Source of the DNA: Chiridota heheva
Taxonomy: Eukaryota > Echinodermata > Holothuroidea > Apodida > Chiridotidae
Reading direction: 5' to 3'
Length of the DNA stretch: 64,000 nucleotides
Assembly: GCA_020152595.1 (NCBI GenBank)
Contig: JAIGNY010003296.1
Span: 554,501-618,500, forward strand
Shown here: positions 13,486-28,400 of the stretch, piece after piece
How positions within the stretch are numbered: position 1 is the first letter of the stretch
Layout of the letters: each line of letters opens with the position of its first letter
The notes under the pieces: model-generated
Told to the model about the DNA's origin: nothing
The model's input: only the letters and a program-made list of their open reading frames with translations
Databases searched by the model: none
Position numbers and translations under genes: made by a program

Positions 13486-16400
13486 TAATAATTATAATGA
13501 TAATGATAATAATGATAATAATAATGATACAGTTTTTTTAAATTGTTTCAATATTACATAATATCTCAATGTGCTGAACAGTTAAACTAAAGAAAACTAA
13601 AAGTGCTGATAAGAAGCAAGGAAAATTAACAAAACAAAGATTACATTTTAAAAGCAATTTGAAAAAGGTGATTTTTGAGTTTTTTGAGAGATGAAGTATT
13701 ACAAATTTCAGGGAGGATATTGCTCCAAAGATGGGAAGCAGAGGCGGGAAAAGCTCTTTTAGCATTTTATAAGTACCAGCTCGAGAAGGTGGAGTCTGAT
13801 GGAGATGCAGGGAAGATGAACGAAATGTACAAAATGCATTAAATAATGTCTTTTGAGTTATAGAATAAGCCACACCCACCATAGCAACGCAGTAACTAGT
13901 TGGGGCAAACAAACCTCAAATTTGCAATCGTGTATGACCAATGCATTGACATTTATATGTTCAATGCGGCCTGCTGCAAGTTTTGATCCATTTATGATAT
14001 TTAGATATTTTAGCAAAACAAATAAACAAAATTCAGCTTGCTAACCATTCTGGGTAACGGGAATCGGTTTTACAAAACCCGTAACGGATCACCATCTTGT
14101 TGTCACTTGGTATGTGTGTGAAATTTGTTTTGTACAGTATATTGCATTGACTGCATAGTGTACACCGCTAGCTAGCTGTACTGTACCAGTACTGCATAGG
14201 ATGTTTGCCCCACTTAATTATGCAAATTTTGTTGCTAGGCAAATTCATACGGTGACTGGCTGAAAAAGCTGTCAATCACCAAACTCAGATAGGTTAATTG
14301 ATAATTATGATCAATTAATTATTTATGTATGAATATATATTTAAAATAGGATTTGTGGTTATATGTAGGAGTAAAGGACAAAAAACTCAAGAATACCTCA
14401 CAGTAATCCCTCTTGGTTTTCTACCATGAAGACACCACCTAGCATAACATGCACAATTAGCCATGTATCACCCTAATACATTTAAATACCTATCCCAAGC
14501 AACTGGCAAAAACAGATTGAAATCTCTATTTAAATCCACTTAAACTGAACAAAGTCCTTTTAAATGACAACAAGTTGCAATTAAGAGACACTCAAAGAAA
14601 AGCATACACACATTCAAGATACAACTGTTGATTTACTTCTCCCATACATTCTGTACATATGACAAATGTATGAAGCAATTGTGTAATGGTTAAGTTTGAC
14701 AGAAAATGGCTGGGTAGCAATGTAATGTAGGTAGAATCAAACATAGCACACTAACACTGGGGCAAAGTGGACCACAGGTTGGCACCATGGTACCATGTTG
14801 GATTATGCTATAATGTTGGGTCAACCTAGTCAATGGCTGGGATGAGCATATTGTACCAACACTGGCTCAACAATCACATGTGTTGGGCTAATGGCACCCT
14901 TATGGGCAGTCAACCTCCAAATATTGTTCTGCCAACTGTGGGTCAATGCAATTTTTATTGAATTGCAAATATTGGCCCAATTGTACTGTTAGCCCAGGGG
15001 AAAATTCCAGTTGGAATCCCCAACTGGGATGAACTGGTCCCAACTTGGATTGAATATTTCCAAGTGGGATGAACTAGTCCCAACTTGGATTGAACAAATT
15101 CCCAACTGGGATGAGCTGGTCCTAATTTGAATTGAATATTTCCAACTTGGATACACTGGTCCCAACATAGATTGAACATTCAAAACTGGGATGGACTGGT
15201 CTCAACTGAAATTGAACATATTCCCAACAGTTCATCCAAGTTGAAATTTTTCAAAATTCCGGTTGGAAAAATTCCTAGTTGGGAAAATCCCAACTGGAAT
15301 TTTCTCCTGTGAGGGGTAGGAGTGAGGTGTAGGTTCAGAATAATAAGGGCATGGGTTGGAGGAATTGATCCAGGAGAGATACTTTGGGATGAATGGAATA
15401 CGGAACTGGTTAATTGAGGAGGGATTGTGGTCAAAAGGATTGCATGCAGATAGGCTAATTGATGTACAGTTGTTAAATTCTGGAATTCCCTACCCATTAC
15501 TATTAGAAATATGTTATCATTGTACACATTTGAAAGGAAACTTAAAACCTATCTGTTAAATAATACGCCCAATTAGAATTATATTATTTCCATATATACT
15601 ATATGTTTCTGTCTTTGTTTGATGAGGTCTTAACGGCACCACGACAATGAAGGTCAAATTGTGCCTGAGAGGTCAGATCATTTTAGAGGTAGAAAGGAAA
15701 GAAACCAGGGGGAGAATGAGAGAAATTCAAGAACAAAAGCCAGAAAGCTGTGATCGAGAGAGGAGGTGCATGGGTAAAACAAAAACAAAGTAGAGAGGGG
15801 GTGGAAGAGGAAAATTTAATATGGTTGTAGAGGGATGCATGATGAAGGAAGGAGATTATCTTATCCGGAGGATTTTTCTTTATATGTAATTTAATGTTTG
15901 TTTTTCTTTCCTTTTAGGGAGGGGTGGGCGAGGGCTTATGCATGATGGGAGGTGTATGTAGAATTGTTTGTGGGTTGTTTTTTTAGGGGTGTAAAGGAGC
16001 CGGTGAAGGGGGGAGGGTAGAGTTGCATTTTTATTTACTATTATTATTCATTTCCAAGGGTCAGACTAGAAAAAATAACTATTTCTGGTCCTTTATCTTC
16101 TTTTAGTTAGTTACCACATGACATGTTTATAGCTATTAAGTGTGTGTTCTATACCATGTTTCTTACAAAATATTTATGAATATTCCACTGTCCAAACTTC
16201 TTGTTATGATTTATGTATATGTTGTTGTAAAGTGATCTGAAGATAAAAATAAATCAAATCAAATCATTCTTACTTTGCTTAGCATACAATACTGGCAGGA
16301 CACTATGCATTGATAACAAAACAAGACACTGAAAATAATGTAAAAGCTGGGATGAATTAGAGTCATTATCAATTTGAATGATTTGGAATAGCTTGGATGA

Positions 16401-19400
16401 TTATGACACAGTGTGAAGGAACTAAACTTACTTGCACCTCCTGGAGCATAGGAATAGCCTTGTTTTCAAAGAAAACATCAATAAGTAAAAAAAAGAAAAT
16501 TATGTGCTAGACGTCATTACACAAAGCAACATGACAAAAGAAGTAGATAGAGAGATACAATAATAGGTAAAGATAATAGCATACTACAAACAATAAAACT
16601 AAAGAATTAGTCCATTACAACAAAGGTGTAAACAACAGTTTCTATTTAAAACTAAGGGGATAGGCATTTACAACACGTTAGAGATAGTATTGTTCAAGTT
16701 TATAAATGGAAAAGGAAATTCTACAACCTGGTAGAGCAAGAAATAGAAGAAATTATTTTCCTTCAAAAACCATCACTACTAACTTTCGAAGTAATTTCAT
16801 GTACATTGGATATTAGCAAAATGTAAAATATAACTAGCGCTGGTTATGAGTAATCAGCTATTGATAATCATGGACAAAAATATCGCATTATATCACCATA
16901 TAGTCATATCTATGTTATGATTATTAATATATCGCGATATATCGCACTAATATATCACCATATCGTCATATGTTATGATTATTAATATATCGCAATATAT
17001 CACCATATCGCGATATCTATTTGATGAATATTAATATATCGCTATAAACCACCATATCTGTTATGATAATCAATATATCGCAATATATCACCATATTGCG
17101 ATATCTGTTTTATAATTATTAATTTTGAAGAACTGCTTCTGGTTTTCAGCATGCAGATCTCAGTTATTTAAAAAAAACAAAAAAAAACTAAGAGCCAAGG
17201 AAAGGAAGCATAGCAGAATGCGTTATGTTGCAAATACTCTGTTAAAATCTCATTCATTTGATATAATTATGAAATTCTATGTTTCACAATTTTTTTGTTT
17301 TAGAATGCAGTTTACATATGGCATATCATGATATCCCGATAATCAACATTTCATGGCAGCCCTAAATATAACTGTGCATAACGTGACTGATCAAAAACCT
17401 CTTTCAGATAAAAACACATTAGTCTTCATATTCACTGCTAAGCCTAAACAAAATATACCATATTCCACTTACGGTATATAAGCACCCCTGTACCAATAAG
17501 CGCCTGCTCAACATTTTTTGAGTGATAACATAATTTATTTGATTAATTTGAAGATTTGAAAAAACCTTTTGTTACAATATTTGCTTATTTTGCGTCTGAT
17601 GCTTACGATGTTTTTGTGATGTTATTGTGAGGCTAGTACAAGTAGTTCACACAATGCAGTTCAACTAGCAAACTGTACGCGGCCCTAAATCATGGATAAG
17701 GAAGAAACTTTAGGCCTAAAAGTGGTGATTTTTTTTTTTGTAAGTGCCCCAAGCACTTATTATGTCTAATAAGGTATGTATGTTTCTGGTTGCTGACTGA
17801 TCAACAGACAAAAAAGTACAGCCTGCAAAAATGAAAACATTAACATTAAAATGTTATAACAAACCAAAGAAAATTCAAATATGGTAATGATGCCCACTCC
17901 CAAGATAGGAGCAAGAAAAGTTTGCGGCAGGCCTGAAAGTTATAACTCATTTATATACCAAGAAGTATATAACAAAAATGAAAATACCAATATCTAACAA
18001 ATGCAGTATATTTCTTAAAAGAAAGAAACAAAAAAATCAACAAATCTACAAAGGTACTCACGTCTAGTATACATGTCTCCTACAAGAAAAGTGAGGGATA
18101 GAAAGATGAGAGAAAGTCACACAGTGCTTGATCAACAGCAAACATGAAAGTGCATTCAATAACAGAAGCTTAAATCTGCCTAAGGAAGCTTTCTTTAAAA
18201 TCTACTTGAAACCAAACATTGCAAACGATACAAATCCCCTCATCGCTAATAACACACCTTCCACCCTCTGTCCCACATGGTATCCCACCCCCCTCTATCC
18301 CAGCCCACATGGTATCCCCCCTCTGTCCAACATGGTATCCCACCCTCTGTCCCACATGGTATCCCACCCTCTGTCCCACATGGTATCCCCCCTCTGTCTC
18401 ACATGGTATCCCACCCTCTGTCCCACATAGTATCCCACCCTCTGTCCCACATGGTATCCCACCTTCTGTCCCACATAGTATCCCACCCTTTGTCCCACAT
18501 AATATCCCACCCTCTGTTCCACATGGTTACCCATCCTAAATCCCTCCATACAGGAAATTATACATAAAATCCAGATGCCTTTCCACCACATGACCCTTAT
18601 GCCATCACAAGTGCAATTAAGATGACATCCCACCACATGCCATGTCACCCTGTCCTGCATGCCATGTCACCCTGTCCTGCATACCATGCAACCCTGTCCC
18701 ACACGCCCATCCCTCCCTATTCACGGGAACATCTTTTCTATACTTTTATTATTCAACCTCTTTACATTATCAACAGTGGCACTTTTTCAGTGTTCTGTAT
18801 TCTATCATTTTTTATCAGTAGCTTAATTCTAATATTAGGATATTCGCATACCCTACCATACACTAATATCTTAACCCCTCCCCTCCAACTCCTCCAATTC
18901 ATTCAATGTTAACAATTGTTCATTTATTTTTTTTCATTTCAAATTAGGTTGAAACACAAAATATTCCAACATTGAAAAGAAGAGGGGAGGGGAAGAAGGT
19001 GGGAAGGGAAGAAAGCGGGGAGGGGAAGAAGGTGGGGAGGGGAAGAAGGTGGGGGAGGGGAAGAAGGTGGGGAAAAGGGTTGGGGAGGGGAAGAAGGTGG
19101 GGAGGGGAAGAAGGTGGGGAGGGGAAAAGGTGGGGAGGGGGAAGAAGGTGGGGAAGGTGGGAGGGGAAGGTGGGGAGGGGAAGAAGGTGGGGGGAGGGAA
19201 AGGTGGGGAGGGGAAGAAGGTGGGGAGGGAAGAAGGTGGGGGGAGGGGAAAAGGAGGGACGGTGGGGGAGGAGAAGGTGGGGGGAAGGGAAGAAGGTGGG
19301 GAAGAAGGTGGGGGAAGGGAAGAAGGTGGGGAGGGAAGGTGGGGAGGAAAGGTGGGGGAGGGAAGGTGGGGTAGGGAAGGTGGGGAGGGGAAGAAGGTGG

Positions 19401-22400
19401 AGGAAGGGAAGGTGGGAGAGGGAAGAAGGTGGGGAGGGAAGGTTGGGGAGGGAAGAAGGTGGGGAGGGAAGAAGGTGGGGGAGGGAAGAAGGTGGGGGGG
19501 AGGGAAGGAGGTGGGGAAAGAAGAAGGTGGGGAGGAAAGAAGGTGGGGGGAGGAAAGAAGGTGGGGGAAGAAGGTGGGGAGGGAAGAAGGTGGGGGAGGG
19601 AAGAAGGTGGGGAGGGAAGAAGGTGGGGAGGGAAGAAGGTGGGGAGGGAAGAAGGTGGGGAGGGAAGAAGGTGGGGAGGGAAGAAGGTGGGGGAGGAAGA
19701 AGGTGGGAGAGGGAAGAAGGTGGGGGGAGGGAATAAGGTGGGGGAGGGAATAAGGTGGGGGAGGGAAGAAGGTGGGGGAGGGAAGAAGGTGGGGAGGGGA
19801 AGAAGGTGGGGGAGGAAGGGAGGGGAGTTAACAATTGTGGATAGAAATAATCAAGAATCACAACAATGACAAACTAAACATTTAGCTGTTTGCAATGCTG
19901 AACTGTTCCAAGAGTTTTGTCCAAGATTTTAGTGGTCTAGTCTGTGTGGACACCTACAACAAAATATATGTTTTATTTCCTGCTTAAACGATTATTAAAG
20001 TTAAGTCTCATAGGAGTATTCAAATGATGAAACTGACCTATCTAGTTATTAAGTATAATAGTTGAAACCACACCAAACAAAAGCAAGGTAATTTATCAAC
20101 AAAAAAACAACAACTTACTTGCAGGTTTGCCAAACATTTTGGTAGGGCTCTTGGAGCTAGGGGTCGTTGACCCTGAAATATGGGATACATCCTCGTTGGG
20201 GAAACGATCTTGTCTGTCCCCATTATGGGTGCTGACAACTGGTTTGGATTTCCCCAACAAGGCCATTGTCATCTCCATCACTTGTAGCACAATCCCGGGA
20301 GGGTTCTGAAATGAGCGTAGTTTCTCAATACTGGTTCGTTCCACGTGGCTCATCCAGTATTTGACCTGTAACGAATGATTAAATTAAGCCATGAAATAAA
20401 CCCACTTCAAATATCTACCAGATTTTCCTAAAACTTATTCATGTGCAATTTAAAAATGTATTCCATCACAGTTTACAGCTACCCTTTATTTGGGATACAC
20501 CCTTCCCCAAGACACCCCATATTTTCAACCCAAATTATTGACTTACTGACAAATTTATTGACAAATTGTGATCTTGCTATGATCCTAGAAAATGAGTTTC
20601 CAAGCTACAACAGAAATGACTTTCCCCTTTTTCATTTCCAAAAACTGTTAAGAGGCTACTTAATAGTATTTTGAAAAACATACCAGAAGTGGCATGGTCA
20701 TTATCATGGTGGGGGTAAAAGGGGGAGGGTCTTCCCTTGCAACTCCCAAATCCCAACTATGCTTACTGAGAGAAAACTTTTCTTAAGTGACCAACTTTTC
20801 TTGAGTGACTAAGTTTGCCTTGTCTTAACCTTCAGGAAGATTTTTGAGATCCAATTTGTTTAAGTCCCTCAGCTTATTACTGGTAGAGGTTTTAAAACAT
20901 TGTTGAACCTATGGAGAAAACTCAAAAAAAATCAAATACTGTATTTGCGTAGTAAGCATAACCATACCTGTTCACGGCCATTCTGCAAGGATTTCCTGTG
21001 ATCCTCCACATTCTTCTGGGCAATGGCCAGTTCCTCTTCAATGGCAACCCTTCTTGTCTTCAGATTCTCTTCACGCAGGCGTTCAAATTCTTGGTCATAT
21101 TCATCATTCTCATCTAAAAATAGAAACATTGATCAATAAAATCTAAAAACCATGTTCAGACTGGGAAAACCATATGCTGATTGATAGCTATGGTGATGAT
21201 GATAACAATGATATGGTGGTGATGAGGATGACAATGATATGGTGGTGGTGAGGATTAGAATGATATGGTGGTGATGATGATAGGAATGAAATGGTGGTGA
21301 AGAGAATGACAACAATATGGTGGTGAAGAGGATGGCAATGATATGGTGGTGATGAGGATGACAATGATATGGTGGTGATAAGGATGACAATGATATGGAG
21401 GTGATGATGATAGGAATGATATGGTGGTGATAAGGATGATAACAATATGGTGGTGATGAGGATGGCAATGATATGGTGGTGATGAGGATGACAATGATAT
21501 GGAGGTGATGATGATAGGAATGATATGGTGGTGATAAGGATGATAACAATATGGTGGTGATGAGGATGGCAATGATATGGTGGTGATGAGGATGACAATG
21601 ATATGGTGGTGATGAGGATGACAATGATGTGGTGGTGATGAGGATGACAATGATGTGGTGGTGATGATGATAGGAATGAAATGGTGGTGAAGAGAATGAC
21701 AACAATATGGTGGTGATGAGGATGGCAATGATATGGTGGTGATGAGGATGACAATGATATGGAGGTGATGATGATAGGAATGATATGGTGGTGATAAGGA
21801 TGATAACAATATGGTGGTGATGAGGATGGCAATGATATGGTGGTGATGAGGATGACAATGATATGGTGGCGATGAGGATGACAATGATGTGGTGGTGATG
21901 AGGATGACAATGATGTGGTGATAATGATGATAAGAATGATATGGTGGTGAAGAGAATGACAACAATATGGTGGTGAAGAGAATGGCAACAATATGGTGGT
22001 GATGAGGATGACAATGATATGGTGGTGATGAAGATGACAATGATATGGTGGTGATGAGGATGACAATGATATGGAGGTGATGATGTTAAGAATGATGATG
22101 ATGATGATAATGGTGATGATAAGCATGATGTCAATGATGATGATGATGATGATTGATGATTGTGATGAGGATGACAATGATATGGTGGTGATGATGATAA
22201 GGATGATGGTGATAATGGTGATGATGATAATGATGATAAGAATGACGTGGATGATGATACTTGTGATGATAATGGTGATGATGATGATGATGATAAGGAT
22301 GATGATTGAAAATGATTGTGATGAGGATGACAATGATAGGTGGTGATAATGATAAGAATGTCGATAATGGTGATGATAGTATAGATGATGTCGATGATGA

Positions 22401-25400
22401 TGATTGTGATGATGATGATGATTGCGATAGTGATGATTGCAATGATGATAATCGTGATAATGGTGATGATGATAAGGATGATGTCAATAATGATAATTGT
22501 GATGATGATGATTGCGATAGTGATGATTGCAATGATGATTATCGTGATGATGATGATGATGATGATTGCCATGTTTGCTGATGCTGATGACAATGCTGAT
22601 GATGACAATGATAATGATGATGATTATGGTGATGATTGAAATGACATTGATGATGATGATGATGCTAACTGTGGTGATATATAGATTTATAAACCAATTT
22701 TTGCAATGGCGTCAAAGCACTGTAACAAGTTCTTAACAATACAGGAAGAAAATGAAAGTGATGAAGAAATGGTTCTTCAACAGACGTTTAAAAGAAATAA
22801 CAAACAATGTGTTGCAAATCAATGCACTTTATTCAGCAATTTTCATTCAATTGTGTCACTTGAAATTCAAAACCTTCTGAAAAGACCAAAACAATGAAGT
22901 TGTTTCTTGTTTGTTTGTTTGTTTGATGAGGTCTTAACGGCACCACGACAACGAAGGTCAAATTGTGCCTGAGAGGTCAGATCATTTTAGAGGTAGTAAG
23001 GAAAGAGACCAGGGGAAGAATGAGAGAAATTCAAGAACAAAAGCCAGAAAGCTGTGATCGAGAGAGGAGGTGCATGGGTAAAACTAAAAACAGAGTAGAG
23101 AGGGGGTGGAAGAGGAGGATTAAATATGGTTGTAGAGGGATGCATGCTGAAGGAAGGAGACTATTTTATCTGGAGGATTTTTTTGGAAGAACTCAGCAAT
23201 TGAGTTGTGGGGAGCGAGAGAAGCTCTGGGAAGGTTGTACAGGGGGCAAGCAAGGAGAACGTGTTGGATTGTAAGGATGCAGTGGCAATTGTTACAGAGG
23301 GGTTGGGGGGAACCAATAAAGAGGTGGGAGTGAGTGAGGTGGGTGTGACCAATTCTAAGACGGGTAATATGAACGTTGTCGATACGAGAAAGGTTGTTGA
23401 TGGTGGATTTGATCGGGATTGTGGGCTGGATAACATGGAGTTTGTTATCAATTTGGAAGTTCCATAAGGTTTGCCAGCGGTCACGAACAAGAGAAGCGAT
23501 AAGCGGTTTGATGTCAGAGAGGGTTTTGGGAAAAGGGGAAGGGAGGAGGTTAAGGGCAAGTTTAGCGGCTGTATCAGCCCTGTCATTGCCAGGGATGCCA
23601 ACATGGCTGGGTATCCAGAAGAAAAGAACACTTTTCCTGCAGAGGGTGGGAGAAAGAGTTTCCGGAGGAGGAGGTGGCAGGTGAGGTTATCCCATTTAAG
23701 ATTGAGTAATGAAGTAAGAACAGCCTTTGAGTCAGAGAAAATGGCAAAGTGACTAAGAGGAGAGTACTCAATAAAGTTGAGGGCGAGGAGAATGGCCTTA
23801 GCCTCGGCTGAAAAGATGGATGAGTGGTCAGGAAGTCTGCTACTGAGGGTGATGTCTTGGATGATGGCAGCAGCAGCTGTCTTGTTGCCTTCCTTGGAGC
23901 CATCAGTATAGATGGAGGTGTAATTTGAGAGTTGGTCTTTGATTTGGTTGTGAGATTGATGAAGAGATTAGGGTGAGTTTGAGTTTTGTTATAAGTGGAG
24001 AGGTCTAGGTGGACAGAAGGAAGGGGGTGGCCCAAGGCGGAAAAGTGGGCCAGGAATAGGTGCCGAGAGTGGCGGGGTTGATGCCAAGTTGAAAGAGGTC
24101 TGATTTAATGCGTAAGCTGAAGGGGGCGATAGGGTTTTAGTCCTATCAAAGAGGGAGGAGAAATTGGGGTACCTAATGAGGTTGTAAACAGGGTTCTGGG
24201 TGTTGGTGAGGACTCTAAAAGCATAGGAGAGGCTAAGCTTTTTACATCTAAGTAGAAAGGGGGGTTCGTTGGCTTCAACATGAAGGCTAGTGATTGGGGA
24301 GGTCCTGTAGGCTCCTAGACAAAGCCTGAGGGCTTCATTTTGGATGGTGTTAATGTGGTTGAGGTATGAGTTGTGAGCGACACAGTAAACAATATTGCCA
24401 TAGTCAAGCTTGGCACGAATGGTGAGCCTGAAAATTTTGAGGAGAGCATAGCGGTTCGCTCCCCAAGTAGTGTTGGAGAGTATAAACTATTTGAAACTAA
24501 TTTGAGCAGAACGCGATTGATCAGGAAGCTGATCTTTATAGGAACATAAGGATTTGAATATGGGACCTACATTTACTGCTTAATCATACTGAGAGTAAGA
24601 CAACAGTAATTATGTCAGGGTATCTTGACTCATCAACTGGTGGGGAAAATCTCTCTTTGTTAACCAACCACTCAGCTCTAGTTCCTGCAGGAAAAGTTGT
24701 AAACAACAATGCATGTGAATTACCTTCACCTATTACACACATATATTTTACTACATTTGACCCCATATTCTCCGTAAATTGTGCAGACGGCCAAGAAGAT
24801 TCTCCCAGTATATGATTAGTCCATTATGTGTATCTTGACCATGTGACATTATTTAAATCTGTTTTCCGCAAATTTTTGATTTAGATTTGAAATGGTCTAT
24901 TGCTCTCTATCATACAAGTAGACATGTTTGACCACTCATCATTTAAAGGTTGAAATAGTCTATTGCTCTCTATCATACAAGTAGACATGTTTAACCACTC
25001 ATCATATAAAGGTTGAAATGGTCTATTGCTCTCTATCATACAAGGTAGACGTGTTTGACCACTCATCATTTAAAGGTTGAAATAGTCTATTGCTCTCTAT
25101 CATACAAGTAGACATGTTTGACCACTCATCATTTAAAGGTTGAAATAGTCTATTGCTCTCTATCATACAAGTAGACATGTTTAACCACTCATCATATAAA
25201 GGTTGAAATGGTCTATTGCTCTCTATCATACAAGTAGACATGTTTGACCACTCATCATTTAAAGGTTGAAATAGTCTATTGCTCTCTATCATACAAGTAG
25301 ACATGTTTGACCACTCATCATTTAAAGGTTGAAATGGTCTATTGCTCTCTATCATACAAGTAGACATGTTTGACCACTCATCATTTAAAGGTTGAAATAG

Positions 25401-28400
25401 TCTATTGCTCTCTATCATACAAGTAGACATGTTTGACCACTCATCATTTAAAGGTTGAAATGGTCTATTGCTCTCTATCATACAAGTAGACATGTTTGAC
25501 CACTCATCATTTAAAGGTTGAAATAGTCTATTGCTCTCTATCATACAAGTAGACATGTTTGACCACTCATCATTTAAAGGTTGAAATAGTCTATTGCTCT
25601 CTATCATACAAGTAGACATGTTTGGCCACTCATCATTTAAAGGTTGAAATAGTCTATTGCTCTCTATCATACAAGTAGACATGTTTGACCACTCATCATT
25701 TAAAGGTTGAAATAGTCTATTGCTCTCTATCATACAAGTAGACATGTTTAACCACTCATCATTTAAAGGTTGAAATAGTCTATTGCTCTCTATCATACAA
25801 GTAGACATGTTTGGCCACTCATCATTTAAAGGTTGAAATAGTCTATTGCTCTCTATCATACAAGTAGACATGTTTGACCACTCATCATTTAAAGGTTGAA
25901 ATAGTCTATTGCTCTCTATCATACAAGTAGACATGTTTGACCACTCATCATATAAAGGTTGAAATAGTCTATTGCTCTCTATCATACAAGTAGACATGTT
26001 TAACCACTCATCATTTAAAGGTTGAAATGGTCTATTGCTCTCTATCATACAAGTAGACATGTTTGACCACTCATCATTTAAAGGTTGAAATAGTCTATTG
26101 CTCTCTATCATACAAGGTAGACGTGTTTGACCACTCATCATTTAAAGGTTGAAATAGTCTATTGCTCTCTATCATACAAGTAGACATGTTTGACCACTCA
26201 TCATTTAAAGGTTGAAATAGTCTATTGCTCTCTATCATACAAGTAGACATGTTTGACCACTCATCATTTAAAGGTTGAAATAGTCTATTGCTCTCTATCA
26301 TACAAGTAGACATGTTTGACCACTCATCATTTAAAGGTTGAAATGGTCTATTGCTCTCTATCATACAAGTAGACATGTTTAACCACTCATCATTTAAAGG
26401 TTGAAATAGTCTATTGCTCTCTATCATACAAGTAGACATGTTTAACCACTCATCATTTAAAGGTTGAAATGGTCTATTGCTCTCTATCATACAAGTAGAC
26501 ATGTTTGACCACTCATCATTTAAAGGTTGAAATAGTCTATTGCTCTCTATCATACAAGGTAGACGTGTTTGACCACTCATCATTTAAAGGTTGAAATAGT
26601 CTATTGCTCTCTATCATACAAGTAGACATGTTTGACCACTCATCATTTAAAGGTTGAAATAGTCTATTGCTCTCTATCATACAAGTAGACATGTTTGACC
26701 ACTCATCATTTAAAGGTTGAAATAGTCTATTGCTCTCTATCATACAAGTAGACATGTTTGACCACTCATCATTTAAAGGTTGAAATGGTCTATTGCTCTC
26801 TATCATACAAGTAGACATGTTTAACCACTCATCATTTAAAGGTTGAAATAGTCTATTGCTCTCTATCATACAAGTAGACATGTTTGACCACTCATCATTT
26901 AAAGGTTGAAATAGTCTATTGCTCTCTATCATACAAGTAGACATGTTTGACCACTCATCATTTAAAAGTTGAAATAGTCTATTGCTCTCTATCATACAGG
27001 TAGACGTGTTTGACCACTCATCATTTAAAGGTTGAAATAGTCTATTGCTCTCTATCATACAAGTAGACATGTTTGACCACTCATCATTTAAAGGTTGAAA
27101 TGGTCTATTGCTCTCTATCATACAAGTAGACATGTTTGACCACTCATCATTTAAAGGTTGAAATGGTCTATTGCTCTCTATCATACAAGTAGACATGTTT
27201 GACCACTCATCATTTAAAGGTTGAAATGGTCTATTGCTCTCTATCATACAAGTAGACATGTTTGACCACTCATCATTTAAAGGTTGAAATAGTCTATTGC
27301 TCTCTATCATACAAGTAGACATGTTTGACCACTCATCATTTAAAGGTTGAAATAGTCTATTGCTCTCTATCATACAAGTAGACATGTTTGGCCACTCATC
27401 ATTTAAAGGTTGAAATAGTCTATTGCTCTCTATCATACAAGTAGACATGTTTAACCACTCATCATTTAAAGGTTGAAATGGTCTATTGCTCTCTATCATA
27501 CAAGTAGACATGTTTGACCACTCATCATTTAAAGGTTGAAATAGTCTATTGCTCTCTATCATACAAGTAGACATGTTTGACCACTCATCATTTAAAGGTT
27601 GAAATAGTCTATTGCTCTCTATCATACAAGTAGACATGTTTAACCACTCATCATATAAAGGTTGAAATAGTCTATTGCTCTCTATCATACAAGTAGACAT
27701 GTTTGGCCACTCATCATTTAAAGGTTGAAATAGTCTATTGCTCTCTATCATACAAGTAGACATGTTTGACCACTCATCATTTAAAGGTTGAAATAGTCTA
27801 TTGCTCTCTATCATACAAGTAGACATGTTTGACCACTCATCATTTAAAGGTTGAAATAGTCTATTGCTCTCTATCATACAAGTAGACATGTTTGGCCACT
27901 CATCATTTAAAGGTTGAAATAGTCTATTGCTTTCTATCATACAAGTAGACATGTTTGACCACTCATCATTTAAAGGTTGAAATAGTCTATTGCTCTCTAT
28001 CATACAAGTAGACATGTTTGACCACTCATCATTTAAAGGTTGAAATGGTCTATTGCTCTCTATCATACAAGTAGACATGTTTGACCACTCATCATTTAAA
28101 GGTTGAAATAGTCTATTGCTCTCTATCATACAAGTAGACATGTTTAACCACTCATCATATAAAGGTTGAAATAGTCTATTGCTCTCTATCATACAAGTAG
28201 ACATGTTTGGCCACTCATCATTTAAAGGTTGAAATAGTCTATTGCTCTCTATCATACAAGTAGACATGTTTGACCACTCATCATTTAAAGGTTGAAATAG
28301 TCTATTGCTCTCTATCATACAAGTAGACATGTTTGGCCACTCATCATTTAAAGGTTGAAATAGTCTATTGCTCTCTATCATACAAGTAGACATGTTTGAC

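Noticed and set aside
18944-19861. Gly/Lys-rich and Pro/Leu-rich open frames of up to 305 codons
   Set aside because: Caused by a purine-only tract in which stop codons are rare.
21133-22608. Ser/His/Ile-rich open frames of up to 491 codons
   Set aside because: Explained by GAT-type tandem repeats read on the minus strand.
22706-22897. 63-codon open frame starting MASKHCNKFLTIQEENESDE
   Set aside because: Looks composition-wise like protein, but no family recognised, no splice context and it lies between a microsatellite and a retrotransposon tail. Not enough to call a gene.
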